Source of the DNA: an uncultured Lachnospiraceae bacterium
GTDB lineage: Bacteria > Bacillota > Clostridia > Lachnospirales > Lachnospiraceae
Assembly: GCA_910586015.1 (NCBI GenBank)
Contig: CAJUGJ010000019.1
Location: forward strand, 1 to 64,000
Length of the DNA: 64,000 bases
Reading direction: 5' to 3'
Both the position numbers and the translations under genes were made by a program. This document shows, in pieces, positions 1-7,432 of the stretch. The notes under the pieces were generated by a model, which did no database searches, was not told the DNA's origin, and worked only from the letters and a program-made list of their open reading frames with translations. How positions within the stretch are numbered: the first letter of the stretch is position 1; each line of letters opens with the position of its first letter.

Positions 1-77
1 CCTTTCTGGAACATCCCTTTGGGTTTCAGCACTGCCCGAACCGCTTGTTTGATGATGGTATTGTAGTTTTCTTCCAT
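1..77 (-). CDS. Partial DUF4304-like protein (N-terminus only)
   Basis: Only the first 25 codons lie in the window, reading leftwards from an ATG at 77. The peptide begins MEENYNTIIKQAVRAVLKPK and continues GMFQK. The start is preceded by ATGAGGAAAAGCAT, a plausible ribosome binding site. The pattern (an amphipathic helix followed by a 'lkp.GF.kkG'-like turn) resembles the N-terminus of DUF4304 proteins, small cytosolic proteins of unknown function. With so few residues this is tentative; reading the adjoining sequence would settle it. Confidence 0.45.
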   Translation of the reverse strand, partial: MEENYNTIIKQAVRAVLKPKGMFQK

Positions 78-420
78 ATGCTTTTCCTCATTTCGAAATC
101 ATATCAAAACCTAGGTTAAACACCCATTAGCTACATGTTGTAAAGCTTTGTATGGTTTTTATCTCATTACAAAATATCTTCTCAACTCCAATTTGTCAAT
201 TATTAAATATAACAGATCCCCTCACCAAAAACAATCCCTGCTTTATGTCCGTTCCGACTATCCAGACGGTCAAGGGTTTAAGAGTGGAGATTTTTGCCGT
301 TGCCATTTCGCCGCCGAACGTTTCGTTCGAGTGGAAAATCTGAAAACTTTTGCTCTTTGCACCTTATACAACGGTCTGTGCTCTTGTTAAGCGTTGCTAA
401 AAACGATGTTTTATTACATA
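78..420. other. Intergenic stretch without a supported gene
   Basis: No convincing coding region is seen. Short open frames exist on the plus strand but lack ribosome binding sites and recognisable motifs. The part from about 245 to 395 is visibly more GC-rich than the rest and has runs such as GCCGCCGAACGTTTCG, unlike the surrounding AT-rich DNA. It could be a small scrap of transferred or decayed sequence. Confidence 0.4.
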
Positions 421-470
421 AAAAAGCAGAGAACCAATCACTAATAAAAGTGATCGATTCTCTGCTTTTT
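421..470. terminator. Bidirectional hairpin terminator
   Basis: AAAAAGCAGAGAA on the left pairs with TTCTCTGCTTTTT on the right, and an inner ATCACT/AGTGAT stem closes the loop. A-run and T-run flanks make it usable in both directions. It lies just past the stop of the Hsp20 gene and would terminate that transcript. Confidence 0.8.
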
Positions 471-494
471 CGGAATGTTCAATATTAAAAGAAA

Positions 495-947
495 TTAACC
501 TTCAATAGGAATATAATGATTCTTTTCTTCTATGCTCCTTTTTTCTTCTTTAGGAAGTTTAAATGTGAGAACACCATTTTCATATTTGGCATGAATATCT
601 GCTTCTGTTATCTGCTCTCCTACATAAAAACTACGACTCATACTTCCAGCATAACGCTCCCGTCTTACGTAATTGCCCTTTTGATCTTTTTCATCTTTGT
701 CAAGTCCTTTTGCTGCATTCACTGTCAGATAACCACGATTTAACTGCATTGTAATTTCATCTTTTTTAAATCCAGCTAAATCAATATCTACAATGTAATC
801 TGTGTCGGTTTCTTTTACATCTGTTTTCATCAAATTTTTCGCATGTTTTCCGTATAAAGTCTTATTCACATCTGGAAAAGATGGGAATTCAAAACCATCC
901 ATAAAATTATCAAATAAGTTTTCTCCAAAAATACTTGGTAATAACAT
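495..947 (-). CDS. hsp20: Hsp20/alpha-crystallin family small heat shock protein
   Basis: A 150-residue ATP-independent holdase chaperone that binds unfolding proteins in the cytosol. The variable N-terminus (MLLPSIFGENLFDNF) is followed by the alpha-crystallin domain at about residues 40-135. This contains the DYIVDIDLAGFKKDEI strand region and the conserved NGVLTFKLPKEE motif near 124-135. The C-terminal tail contains YIPIEG, an I-x-I type motif used for oligomer assembly. Length is normal for the family. The start is preceded by AGAAGGGAGAAATG-type purine-rich sequence. It is monocistronic, between a terminator and a promoter that overlaps a CIRCE element, so HrcA control is likely. Confidence 0.93.
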   Translation of the reverse strand: MLLPSIFGENLFDNFMDGFEFPSFPDVNKTLYGKHAKNLMKTDVKETDTDYIVDIDLAGFKKDEITMQLNRGYLTVNAAKGLDKDEKDQKGNYVRRERYAGSMSRSFYVGEQITEADIHAKYENGVLTFKLPKEEKRSIEEKNHYIPIEG

Positions 948-1026
948 AAGTCATTTCTCCCTTCTATGATAAAAAATAGTATCTACTACATTTGAAGTAG
1001 CATTTTGTTTTATATGTTATATATGT

Positions 1027-1055
1027 AATATAACAGACTTTATTAGCAGTGTCAA
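1027..1055 (-). promoter_or_regulatory. Sigma-A promoter of hsp20
   Basis: On the minus strand TTGACA (1055-1050) is separated by exactly 17 bases from TATATT (1032-1027). It lies 80-110 bases upstream of the hsp20 start and overlaps the CIRCE-like operator. Confidence 0.75.
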
Positions 1056-1069
1056 CAGGTGAGTGCTAA
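1043..1069 (-). promoter_or_regulatory. CIRCE-like HrcA operator
   Basis: The minus strand reads TTAGCACTC-N9-CACTGCTAA. The left arm is a perfect match to the CIRCE consensus (TTAGCACTC-N9-GAGTGCTAA) and the right arm has two mismatches. It covers the -35 element of the hsp20 promoter, as expected for repression by HrcA. hrcA itself is not in the window. Confidence 0.75.
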
Positions 1070-1178
1070 TAAATTTATAAACGATTTATAAAAAACAGAT
1101 AAACTAAAATTTTTACAGAACAAACACTTGAATCGATTTTTATGGAAAATGTCAACACAAAGATTCTTGAATTTTTGC

Positions 1179-1207
1179 TTGAAATCTAAACAAAAATAAA
1201 GTAAAAT
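1179..1207 (+). promoter_or_regulatory. Promoter of the aminotransferase gene
   Basis: TTGAAA (1179-1184), a 17-base spacer and TAAAAT (1202-1207), about 95 bases before the start codon. The rest of the roughly 350-bp gap from 948 to 1300 holds the hsp20 promoter and operator and nothing else recognisable. Confidence 0.5.
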
Positions 1208-1300
1208 TGCTGATAGTGCTAATTTATTTCTACAAAGTATGGTAGATTTTTTTACGATAAAGAAAGAATAGAAATAACGTATAGAAGGGAGAGACTACAT

Positions 1301-2584
1301 ATGAAAGCATATGTAAATATGAGCCGGGAAGAACTTTTATCATTAAGAGCAAGTTTAGAAGAGAAATTTAAGACAGAAGAGGCAAAAGGACTTTCTTTGA
1401 ATATGGCAAGAGGAAAGCCGGGTGCTTCTCAGTTAGCAATTTCTATGCCAATGTTAGATGTAATCAATGGACAATCGGATATGAATACTTTACTTGGAAA
1501 CGATACTAGAAATTATGGCGATTGGGATGGTATCGGTGAATGTAGACAGTTGTTGGCGGATATGATGGAAGTAAATAAACCAAATGTAATTGTATGTGGT
1601 AATTCTAGTCTGAATATTATGTATGATACAGTGGTACGTTCTATGGTAATGGGAGTAAATGGATCTACACCGTGGTGTAAGTTGGATAAAGTAAAGTTTT
1701 TATGTCCAGTTCCAGGATATGATAGACATTTTAAAATTACAGAGTTATTTGGAATTGAGATGGTTAATATTCCTCTGGGAGAGGATGGACCAGATATGGA
1801 TTTAGTAGAACAATATGTAAACCAAGATGCTTCTGTAAAAGGAATCTGGTGTGTGCCAAAATATTCGAATCCAACAGGGATTACGTATTCAGATGAAGTA
1901 GTAAGACGTTTTGCAAATCTAAAACCAAAAGCAGAAGATTTTCGAATTTTCTGGGATAATGCCTATTGTATTCATCATATATTTGATGATATTCATGATA
2001 AAATTCCTAATATTTTAGAGGAGTGTGAGAAGGCAGGAAATCCAAATATGGTTTATGTATTTGGCTCTACTTCCAAGGTAAGTTTTCCGGGCTCTGGTGT
2101 ATCTGCAATTGCAACTTCGTTTGAAAATATGGAGTATATTAAGAAATTTATGACAACACAGATTATCGGACATGATAAGATTAATCAACTTCGTCATGTC
2201 AGATTCTTTAAAAATATAGATGGTTTAAATGCACATATGAAGAAACATGCCGATTTACTTCGACCAAAATTTGAAGCAGTGCTTAACATTTTGGAGCAAG
2301 AACTTACAGGTCTTGGAATTGGAAGTTGGACAAAGCCAAGAGGAGGATATTTTATTTCCTTTGATGCGATGCCGGGATGTGCTAAGTCGATTGTTGCTAA
2401 GTGTAAGGAGCTCGGATTAGTTCTTACTGGTGCAGGAGCAACTTATCCATATGGAAAAGATCCTCAAGATTCCAATATTCGTATTGCGCCTTCCTTCCCT
2501 ACTCCAGAAGAGATGGTAGAAGCGACAAAAATGTTTGTTCTTTGTGTAAAACTTGCTTCTGTAGAAAAATTATTAAGTGAATAG
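1301..2584 (+). CDS. Class I aspartate aminotransferase-like protein (AAT type Ic)
   Basis: A 427-residue PLP-dependent aminotransferase, likely moving the amino group between aspartate or related amino acids and 2-oxoglutarate. The N-terminal ARGKP segment and the motifs GNSSLNIMYD, CVPKYSNPTG and FWDNAYCIHH match the Asp_aminotransf (PF12897) subgroup rather than classical AspC. In this subgroup ASN-PTG binds PLP and the substrate carboxylate. The Schiff-base lysine is K259 in STSKVSFPGSG. The C-terminal RIAPSFP motif supplies the arginine that binds the substrate alpha-carboxylate. AGAAGGGAGAG precedes the ATG. It is monocistronic, with its own promoter and terminator. Exact substrate is inferred. 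Confidence 0.9.
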   Translation: MKAYVNMSREELLSLRASLEEKFKTEEAKGLSLNMARGKPGASQLAISMPMLDVINGQSDMNTLLGNDTRNYGDWDGIGECRQLLADMMEVNKPNVIVCGNSSLNIMYDTVVRSMVMGVNGSTPWCKLDKVKFLCPVPGYDRHFKITELFGIEMVNIPLGEDGPDMDLVEQYVNQDASVKGIWCVPKYSNPTGITYSDEVVRRFANLKPKAEDFRIFWDNAYCIHHIFDDIHDKIPNILEECEKAGNPNMVYVFGSTSKVSFPGSGVSAIATSFENMEYIKKFMTTQIIGHDKINQLRHVRFFKNIDGLNAHMKKHADLLRPKFEAVLNILEQELTGLGIGSWTKPRGGYFISFDAMPGCAKSIVAKCKELGLVLTGAGATYPYGKDPQDSNIRIAPSFPTPEEMVEATKMFVLCVKLASVEKLLSE

Positions 2585-2591
2585 AGTATAT

Positions 2592-2630
2592 AAAAACAGT
2601 GGTTTTTCTTTTTTAAAACCACTGTTTTTA
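2592..2630 (+). terminator. Rho-independent terminator of the aminotransferase gene
   Basis: AAAAACAGTGGTTTT pairs with AAAACCACTGTTTTT and is followed by a T-rich tract. It lies eight bases after the stop codon. Confidence 0.8.
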
Positions 2631-2836
2631 TATACTTTTTAATTTCTAAATTTGATTATTGAAAATTTGTTATATTTTATATAATATTTTCTGATAAATA
2701 TAAATTATGCCATTCAATGGGTCACAAGCAGATGAAAATCCTAACCTATCTTATATAAGATTTTAAAAATTTATGATATACTATTATTAGTCCTAGAAAA
2801 ATATAAAAAACAGATTTCACAGAAATGGGGGAAAAT

Positions 2837-3808
2837 ATGAAACAGGATAAATATGCTTTGAATGTAGAACGTGCATTATTTAACTGGTACTATAGCGGAG
2901 AAAATGCTACACCTAAGCCAGTTTTTAATGCAGTCCAAGAGGGGCTGAAGAATGATATGCAGGTACTTGTCCCTATTGAAATGCCAGATATAGTTTCCAA
3001 AACTGTAAAAAATCCAAAGCAGATAAAGGTTGGTGATATAATTACAGTAGAAGAATTTGCAATCAAATTATATCATTTGCCTGCAAATGAACAGGGGAAG
3101 TACTTTATTCCACTGTTTACAAGTGAGGAGGAATTAAATAAAAAAGGGGCTGCTTCTGTGATAAATCAGTCTTTAAAAGAATTATTTGAAGCAGTTGGTT
3201 TATGGAAGGATTGTTTAGGTTTTATTCTCAATCCATGGGATAAAAAATTAATGCTTAGTAAGGACGTTATTAAGATTATTGTATCATATCAGACAATATC
3301 TCAGCTCTCTTTTGTAAAGGGCAGTGTAGTAGATATGTATGTTGATGCTATTGTAAATGCTGCAAATAAAAGTTTACTTGGCGGTGGTGGAGTAGATGGA
3401 GCAATACATAAAGCAGCTGGTTCAAAACTATTAGATGAATGCAGAAAGCTAAAGGGATGTAATACTGGTGAAGCAAAAATCACAAAAGCCTATAATATAA
3501 AATATGCTGACCATATTATACATACAGTTGGTCCAATATATAGTGGAAAAAAACAGGATGCGGATTTACTATCTGCGTGTTATAAAAATTCTTTGGATTT
3601 GGCATTAGAAAATGGATGTAGCAGTATCGCATTTCCGGGAATTTCTACAGGGATATATGGATATCCTTTAGCAGAAGCTACTAAAATTTCACTGTTTACT
3701 GTATTACAATGGTTTAAAGAACATCCAGATAAAATAATGAATGTATATTTTTGCTGTTTCAAAGACAGCGAATTAGAAGCATATAACGAATTAACAGGAA
3801 ATATTTAA
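2837..3808 (+). CDS. SseB-domain/macrodomain fusion protein
   Basis: A 323-residue cytosolic protein. Residues 1-145 resemble the N-terminal SseB domain (PF07179), with the FIPLFTSEEEL motif. Residues 155-320 form a macrodomain, which binds ADP-ribose and often hydrolyses O-acetyl-ADP-ribose or ADP-ribosyl adducts. DAIVNAANKSLLGGGGVDG and HIIHTVGPIYSG carry the catalytic Asn-Asn and glycine-rich loop, and FPGISTGIYGYP is the second phosphate loop. The start at 2837 is chosen because GGGGGAAAAT lies just before it; an in-frame ATG at 2825 lacks a ribosome binding site. It ends four bases inside the convergent flavoprotein gene. The SseB part suggests a protein-interaction role; substrate unknown. 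Confidence 0.88.
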   Translation: MKQDKYALNVERALFNWYYSGENATPKPVFNAVQEGLKNDMQVLVPIEMPDIVSKTVKNPKQIKVGDIITVEEFAIKLYHLPANEQGKYFIPLFTSEEELNKKGAASVINQSLKELFEAVGLWKDCLGFILNPWDKKLMLSKDVIKIIVSYQTISQLSFVKGSVVDMYVDAIVNAANKSLLGGGGVDGAIHKAAGSKLLDECRKLKGCNTGEAKITKAYNIKYADHIIHTVGPIYSGKKQDADLLSACYKNSLDLALENGCSSIAFPGISTGIYGYPLAEATKISLFTVLQWFKEHPDKIMNVYFCCFKDSELEAYNELTGNI

Positions 3809-4353
3809 CAGTTAAAAAAATTAATAATACTATCAATACCAAGAAGTGTTTGCTTATTTTCTATTGATAATTTTTCATTTGTATTATGGCAAGATACTAA
3901 TTCGTGAATATTATAGCAATTCATATGATGTAGAAGGGTTTGTGCAGTTTCATATGCCTTATTCATATATCCATCTCCACCTCCTACTAATATAACTGCC
4001 CCTTTTTTGGATCTTGGAATCGCTATTTCCTTTCTGAAAAATTTTGCACAAAAATAGGTTTGTAATCTGCTTCCCACATCTAATAATTTTCCTGTAAGTT
4101 CTGAAAAATAGATTGGAGAGGCAATTAAAATATTATCACATTTTTGGATATAGCTATATACCTCCTGCATTTCGTCATCAATAGCACACCCTCTGTCTTT
4201 CCAGCAGTATCTGCAATCAAGACATGGTGAAATAGTACATCGATAAGCATTTACAATCTTATATTCATCTTTAATATTTTGAATAATGATAGAAATTAAG
4301 CTTTGGGTATCTCCATTTATTCTTGGAGAACCGTTAAAAATGAGTGTCTTCAT
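3805..4353 (-). CDS. NADPH-dependent FMN reductase / flavodoxin-like protein
   Basis: A 182-residue flavoprotein of the NADPH-dependent FMN reductase (iron-sulfur flavoprotein-like) family. The N-terminal FNGSPRINGDT loop binds the FMN phosphate. SPIYFSELTG (about residues 79-88) is the second flavin-contact motif, and VGGGDGYMN the third. A Cys-rich segment, CLDCRYCWKDRGC at about residues 44-56, follows the pattern of family members that carry a compact Cys motif, possibly an Fe-S site. It is transcribed towards the macrodomain gene and overlaps it by four bases at the 3' ends. Physiological electron acceptor unknown. Confidence 0.85.
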   Translation of the reverse strand: MKTLIFNGSPRINGDTQSLISIIIQNIKDEYKIVNAYRCTISPCLDCRYCWKDRGCAIDDEMQEVYSYIQKCDNILIASPIYFSELTGKLLDVGSRLQTYFCAKFFRKEIAIPRSKKGAVILVGGGDGYMNKAYETAQTLLHHMNCYNIHELVSCHNTNEKLSIENKQTLLGIDSIINFFNC

Positions 4354-4574
4354 AATAATACCTTTCTATAGATTTTTATAAAATATTATACTATATTCTA
4401 AAATACTTCTCAAGAAAAAAATTAAAATCCCACAACAATCTAATAAGTTGATCATGAATAAAGGCTATTCATATGTTTATTACAATAATTTTGGTAATAT
4501 ATTAAATTGAAATATATTGCTTCCATTCCAATTGTAACCATCATTCTGTTCTTATACCATTTTTGTCGGAATTA

Positions 4575-4603
4575 TTGACTGAGAATCGTTTAAATGATAT
4601 ACT
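4575..4603 (+). promoter_or_regulatory. Promoter of chemoreceptor gene 1
   Basis: TTGACT (4575-4580), a 17-base spacer, then TATACT (4598-4603), 39 bases ahead of the start codon at 4642. Confidence 0.65.
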
Positions 4604-4641
4604 ATATACTATCAAAGTAGTAGAGAAAGGAGTTACAAAAA

Positions 4642-6645
4642 ATGGGGAAGACAAAAACAGAAAAACAGGTTACAAGTGGAAATATTCTTCAAAGACGCTT
4701 AATTTCCAGAGTATTGGGTTTATTTCTGATTTTGGTAACAACGTTGATTCTGGTATCAGGAGGGTTTATGTATTTTAGTAACCTAAATACTCTTCATGAT
4801 ATGGCAAAAGTGGCATTAAAATCGACTTCTTCTGCTGTAGAAAGAACACTACATACACTTGAGGTCAATGCTATGAATGTAGCAGCTTTAGAAACAATAA
4901 GAGATGTCAATGCGTCTAAGGAACAAAAATTAGAGGCAATGGAAGGAGTCCGAGTTCAAAATAATTATGATGAAGTAGGATTTGTAGAGCTAGACGGAAA
5001 GGGATATTCTAATCATGGAGATTTTGATTTTAATGATCAGCTTCATTTTCAGAGTACAAAACAAGGGAAGGTTTTTGTAGGAGAGCCCATCGTAAACCGT
5101 TTGAATGGAGAAGTTATTATTATATCAGGTGCACCAGTATATCAAAATCAACAGATTGTTGGAACAGTATATATTGTTGATGTAGTAGAGTCAGTAAATG
5201 ATAAAATTGGTGAAATCAGTTTTGGGGAAACAGGTTATGCCTATATTATTAATGCAGAAGGAACCGTTATTTTTCATAAATATAAACAGATAATTGCTGA
5301 GGAAACAAATGCAATTAAATTGCAAAATACAGATAAAAGCTATGCTTCTTTAGCAAAAGCAACAGAGCAAATATTAAAGGAAAAAGAACCTGGATATATC
5401 ACTTATAGATACAATGGCAAAAAGATGTTTGCTACTTATTGTCCTGTAGAGGGACATGAAAACTGGCGTTTAATTATGACTGCGCCAAATAGTGAATTTG
5501 TTTCTGTAGTAACAATTTCTTTGGCTGTAAGTACGCTGATTGCAATAATTCTTTTGTTTGTTATGATTTTACTCATGATACGTTTTATTAAAAATGTAAT
5601 ACTTCCTATCAATACAGTAACAAAACGACTTGCAAAGCTTGCAATAGGAGATTTAAAGACACCAGTTGAAGTTGTTCATACAAAAGATGAACTTGAAGTA
5701 CTTTCAGAGAGTTTGGATGATACAATACGCAGTTTAAATCTATATATTTCGGATATCACAAGAGTACTTTCAGAACTAGCTGTTGGAAATCTGAATATAC
5801 AGACAGAAGTTACATTTGATGGAGATTTTGTTACTCTTAAACAGGCAATACATACCATTATTTCTTCCTTAAATGAAACGATGAAGCAGATTAATAAAGC
5901 AGCAGATCTAGTAGCTGATAACTCTGAGTATACATCACAAGGCGCAAAGGATCTTGCTCAAAGTACTACGGATCAGGCAAGTGTATTGGAAGAGTTGACT
6001 GCCAGCATTACAGAAATTTCAGATAAGGTTACTTTAACAGCAGATAATTCCAAGAGAGCAAATGAAAAATTTATAGAAACAGAAAAAAATGTGGAAACTT
6101 GCAATTATCAGATGGAATCTATGATTGATGCAATGACAGAAATTAAGGCAGGATCTGCACAGATTGGAAATATTATTAAGAATATTGAGAGTATTGCTTC
6201 ACAGACAAATTTGCTGTCTTTAAATGCTGCAATAGAAGCAGCACGGGCAGGAGAGGCTGGAAAGGGTTTTGCTGTTGTAGCTGAGGAAATACGTAATCTT
6301 GCTACGGAGAGTGCCAAAGCGGCTAAAAATACAGCAGATCTGATTTTAAAATCGATTGAAACGGTAGAAAATGGTACAAACATAGTAAATACAACAGCAC
6401 AGTCACTTACTCAAGTAGTAGAAGGCACAAAAGAAATTACAGGCATTGTTGGTGGAATTGCGAGTGCCGCAAGTGAACAAGCAGAGTCAATTAAACAAAT
6501 TAATTTGGGATTTGAACAGATGTCAACCGCTTTGCAGACAAATTCTGCTACTTCACAAGAGAGTGCAGCAACAAGTGTAGAATTGGCTTCACAGGCTCAG
6601 AACTTAAAAGAACTTATAAATCGTTTTTCCTTAAAAGATAATTAA
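4642..6645 (+). CDS. Methyl-accepting chemotaxis protein with Cache sensor
   Basis: A 667-residue transmembrane chemoreceptor. TM1 is at about residues 25-48 (GLFLILVTTLILVSGGF). An extracytoplasmic Cache-type sensor of about 235 residues follows, containing GETGYAYIINAEGTVIFHK, and then TM2 at about 287-313. A HAMP domain (PINTVTKRLAKLAIGDLKTP) and a second HAMP-like segment (SELAVGNLNIQTEV) lead into the coiled-coil signalling domain. Its hairpin tip is QTNLLSLNAAIEAARAGEAG, followed by KGFAVVAEEIRNLA, the CheA/CheW-binding region. GAAAGGAG lies ten bases before the ATG. It is a single gene with its own promoter. Ligand unknown; Cache domains commonly bind amino acids or small acids. Confidence 0.94.
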   Translation: MGKTKTEKQVTSGNILQRRLISRVLGLFLILVTTLILVSGGFMYFSNLNTLHDMAKVALKSTSSAVERTLHTLEVNAMNVAALETIRDVNASKEQKLEAMEGVRVQNNYDEVGFVELDGKGYSNHGDFDFNDQLHFQSTKQGKVFVGEPIVNRLNGEVIIISGAPVYQNQQIVGTVYIVDVVESVNDKIGEISFGETGYAYIINAEGTVIFHKYKQIIAEETNAIKLQNTDKSYASLAKATEQILKEKEPGYITYRYNGKKMFATYCPVEGHENWRLIMTAPNSEFVSVVTISLAVSTLIAIILLFVMILLMIRFIKNVILPINTVTKRLAKLAIGDLKTPVEVVHTKDELEVLSESLDDTIRSLNLYISDITRVLSELAVGNLNIQTEVTFDGDFVTLKQAIHTIISSLNETMKQINKAADLVADNSEYTSQGAKDLAQSTTDQASVLEELTASITEISDKVTLTADNSKRANEKFIETEKNVETCNYQMESMIDAMTEIKAGSAQIGNIIKNIESIASQTNLLSLNAAIEAARAGEAGKGFAVVAEEIRNLATESAKAAKNTADLILKSIETVENGTNIVNTTAQSLTQVVEGTKEITGIVGGIASAASEQAESIKQINLGFEQMSTALQTNSATSQESAATSVELASQAQNLKELINRFSLKDN

Positions 6646-6684
6646 ACTATATTTAATCTAAGAAAGTAATATAGGGGGCGGAAA

Positions 6685-7308
6685 ATGTCCTATTTTCCAA
6701 TGTTTATAGAGTTAAAAGATCAATGTTGTCTAGTAGTTGGCGGAGGTATGGTTGCGTTTCGAAAAGTAAAAGTACTAAAGGAATTTGGAGCCAAGGTATT
6801 GGTTATAGCACCAGAAATCATGCCAGAAATTCAGGTACAGACCGAGATCATATGTAAAGAGCGAGAAATGGAGTTATCAGATTTAAATGGTCAAAAGCTG
6901 GTAGTAGCAGCAACGAATAATAAATCGCTTAATCACGAGATTGCTAAAATATGCAGAGCAAAAAATATTCCAGTTAATGCAGTGGATCAAATAGAAGATT
7001 GTAGCTTTATTTTTCCGGCATATCTAAAACAGGGAGAAGTTGTAGCAGCATTTTCAAGTGGGGGAAACAGTCCAGTCATTACCCAATATTTAAAAGAAGA
7101 AACCCGTTCGTTAGTCACAAGACAGTTAGGTGATTTAGCAGACTGTCTTGGAGGACTACGTGAGGAGGTAAAACGTTGTATACCCACAGAGGCAGAGAGA
7201 AAACAGGTTTATTTAAAGCTTTTAGAAATTGGTTTGACACAAAAAGAACTTCCTTCAAAAGAACAGATTCAACAATTAATAGCAAATCCTCCCCTACCTA
7301 AGAGGTAG
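6685..7308 (+). CDS. sirC: Precorrin-2 dehydrogenase (siroheme synthase, Met8/SirC family)
   Basis: A 207-residue cytosolic enzyme that oxidises precorrin-2 to sirohydrochlorin with NAD; Met8-type members also insert Fe2+ to give siroheme. The Rossmann motif VVGGGMVAFRK is at residues 17-27. VAATNN and NAVDQIEDCSFIFPA follow, the latter holding the Asp expected to serve both activities. SSGGNSPVITQYLKEE begins the dimerisation and C-terminal part. AGGGGGCGG precedes the ATG. It opens the siroheme locus. Oddly, the last codons and the TAG stop lie inside a 20-bp inverted repeat (7280-7322) that belongs to a dispersed element, so the native C-terminus may have been replaced. No separate chelatase gene is seen, which favours bifunctionality. 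Confidence 0.88.
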   Translation: MSYFPMFIELKDQCCLVVGGGMVAFRKVKVLKEFGAKVLVIAPEIMPEIQVQTEIICKEREMELSDLNGQKLVVAATNNKSLNHEIAKICRAKNIPVNAVDQIEDCSFIFPAYLKQGEVVAAFSSGGNSPVITQYLKEETRSLVTRQLGDLADCLGGLREEVKRCIPTEAERKQVYLKLLEIGLTQKELPSKEQIQQLIANPPLPKR

Positions 7309-7386
7309 GGGAGGATTTGCTAGGAACAATTATATGAAGAAATCCACATCATTGTCTTGCTTTTAACTGCCGCGAGTGGATTGAAA
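7280..7386 (+). repeat. Dispersed structured repeat, copy 1 (IS605/omega-RNA-like)
   Basis: It begins with a perfect 20-bp inverted repeat with a 3-base loop (TAGCAAATCCTCCCCTACCT and its complement, 7280-7322). It ends with a 53-base block (7334-7386) that is 51/53 identical to 41462-41514. That block holds an AATCCAC...GTGGATT stem and ends GAGTGGATTGAAA. A second shared block, AGGTAGGGGAGGA plus TTGCTAG-AACAATT, spans 7303-7333. No transposase or TnpB gene is nearby. The layout (hairpins, then a terminal stem, then GAAA) recalls the right end of IS200/IS605 elements and their omega-RNA; this identification is inference. The first hairpin may also terminate sirC transcripts. Confidence 0.7.
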
Positions 7387-7432
7387 CAACAGATCATCTA
7401 TAATAAATGTGAAGCAGCACAGGGGGCTTATA

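Noticed and set aside
148..390. Open frame of 80 codons on the plus strand
   Set aside because: No ribosome binding site, no recognisable motif, and composition changes midway; treated as chance.
7364..7386. GCCGCGAGTGGATTGAAA looks like the 3' end of a type I CRISPR repeat
   Set aside because: There are only two copies, 34 kb apart, each embedded in a longer structured repeat, with no spacer array and no cas genes.
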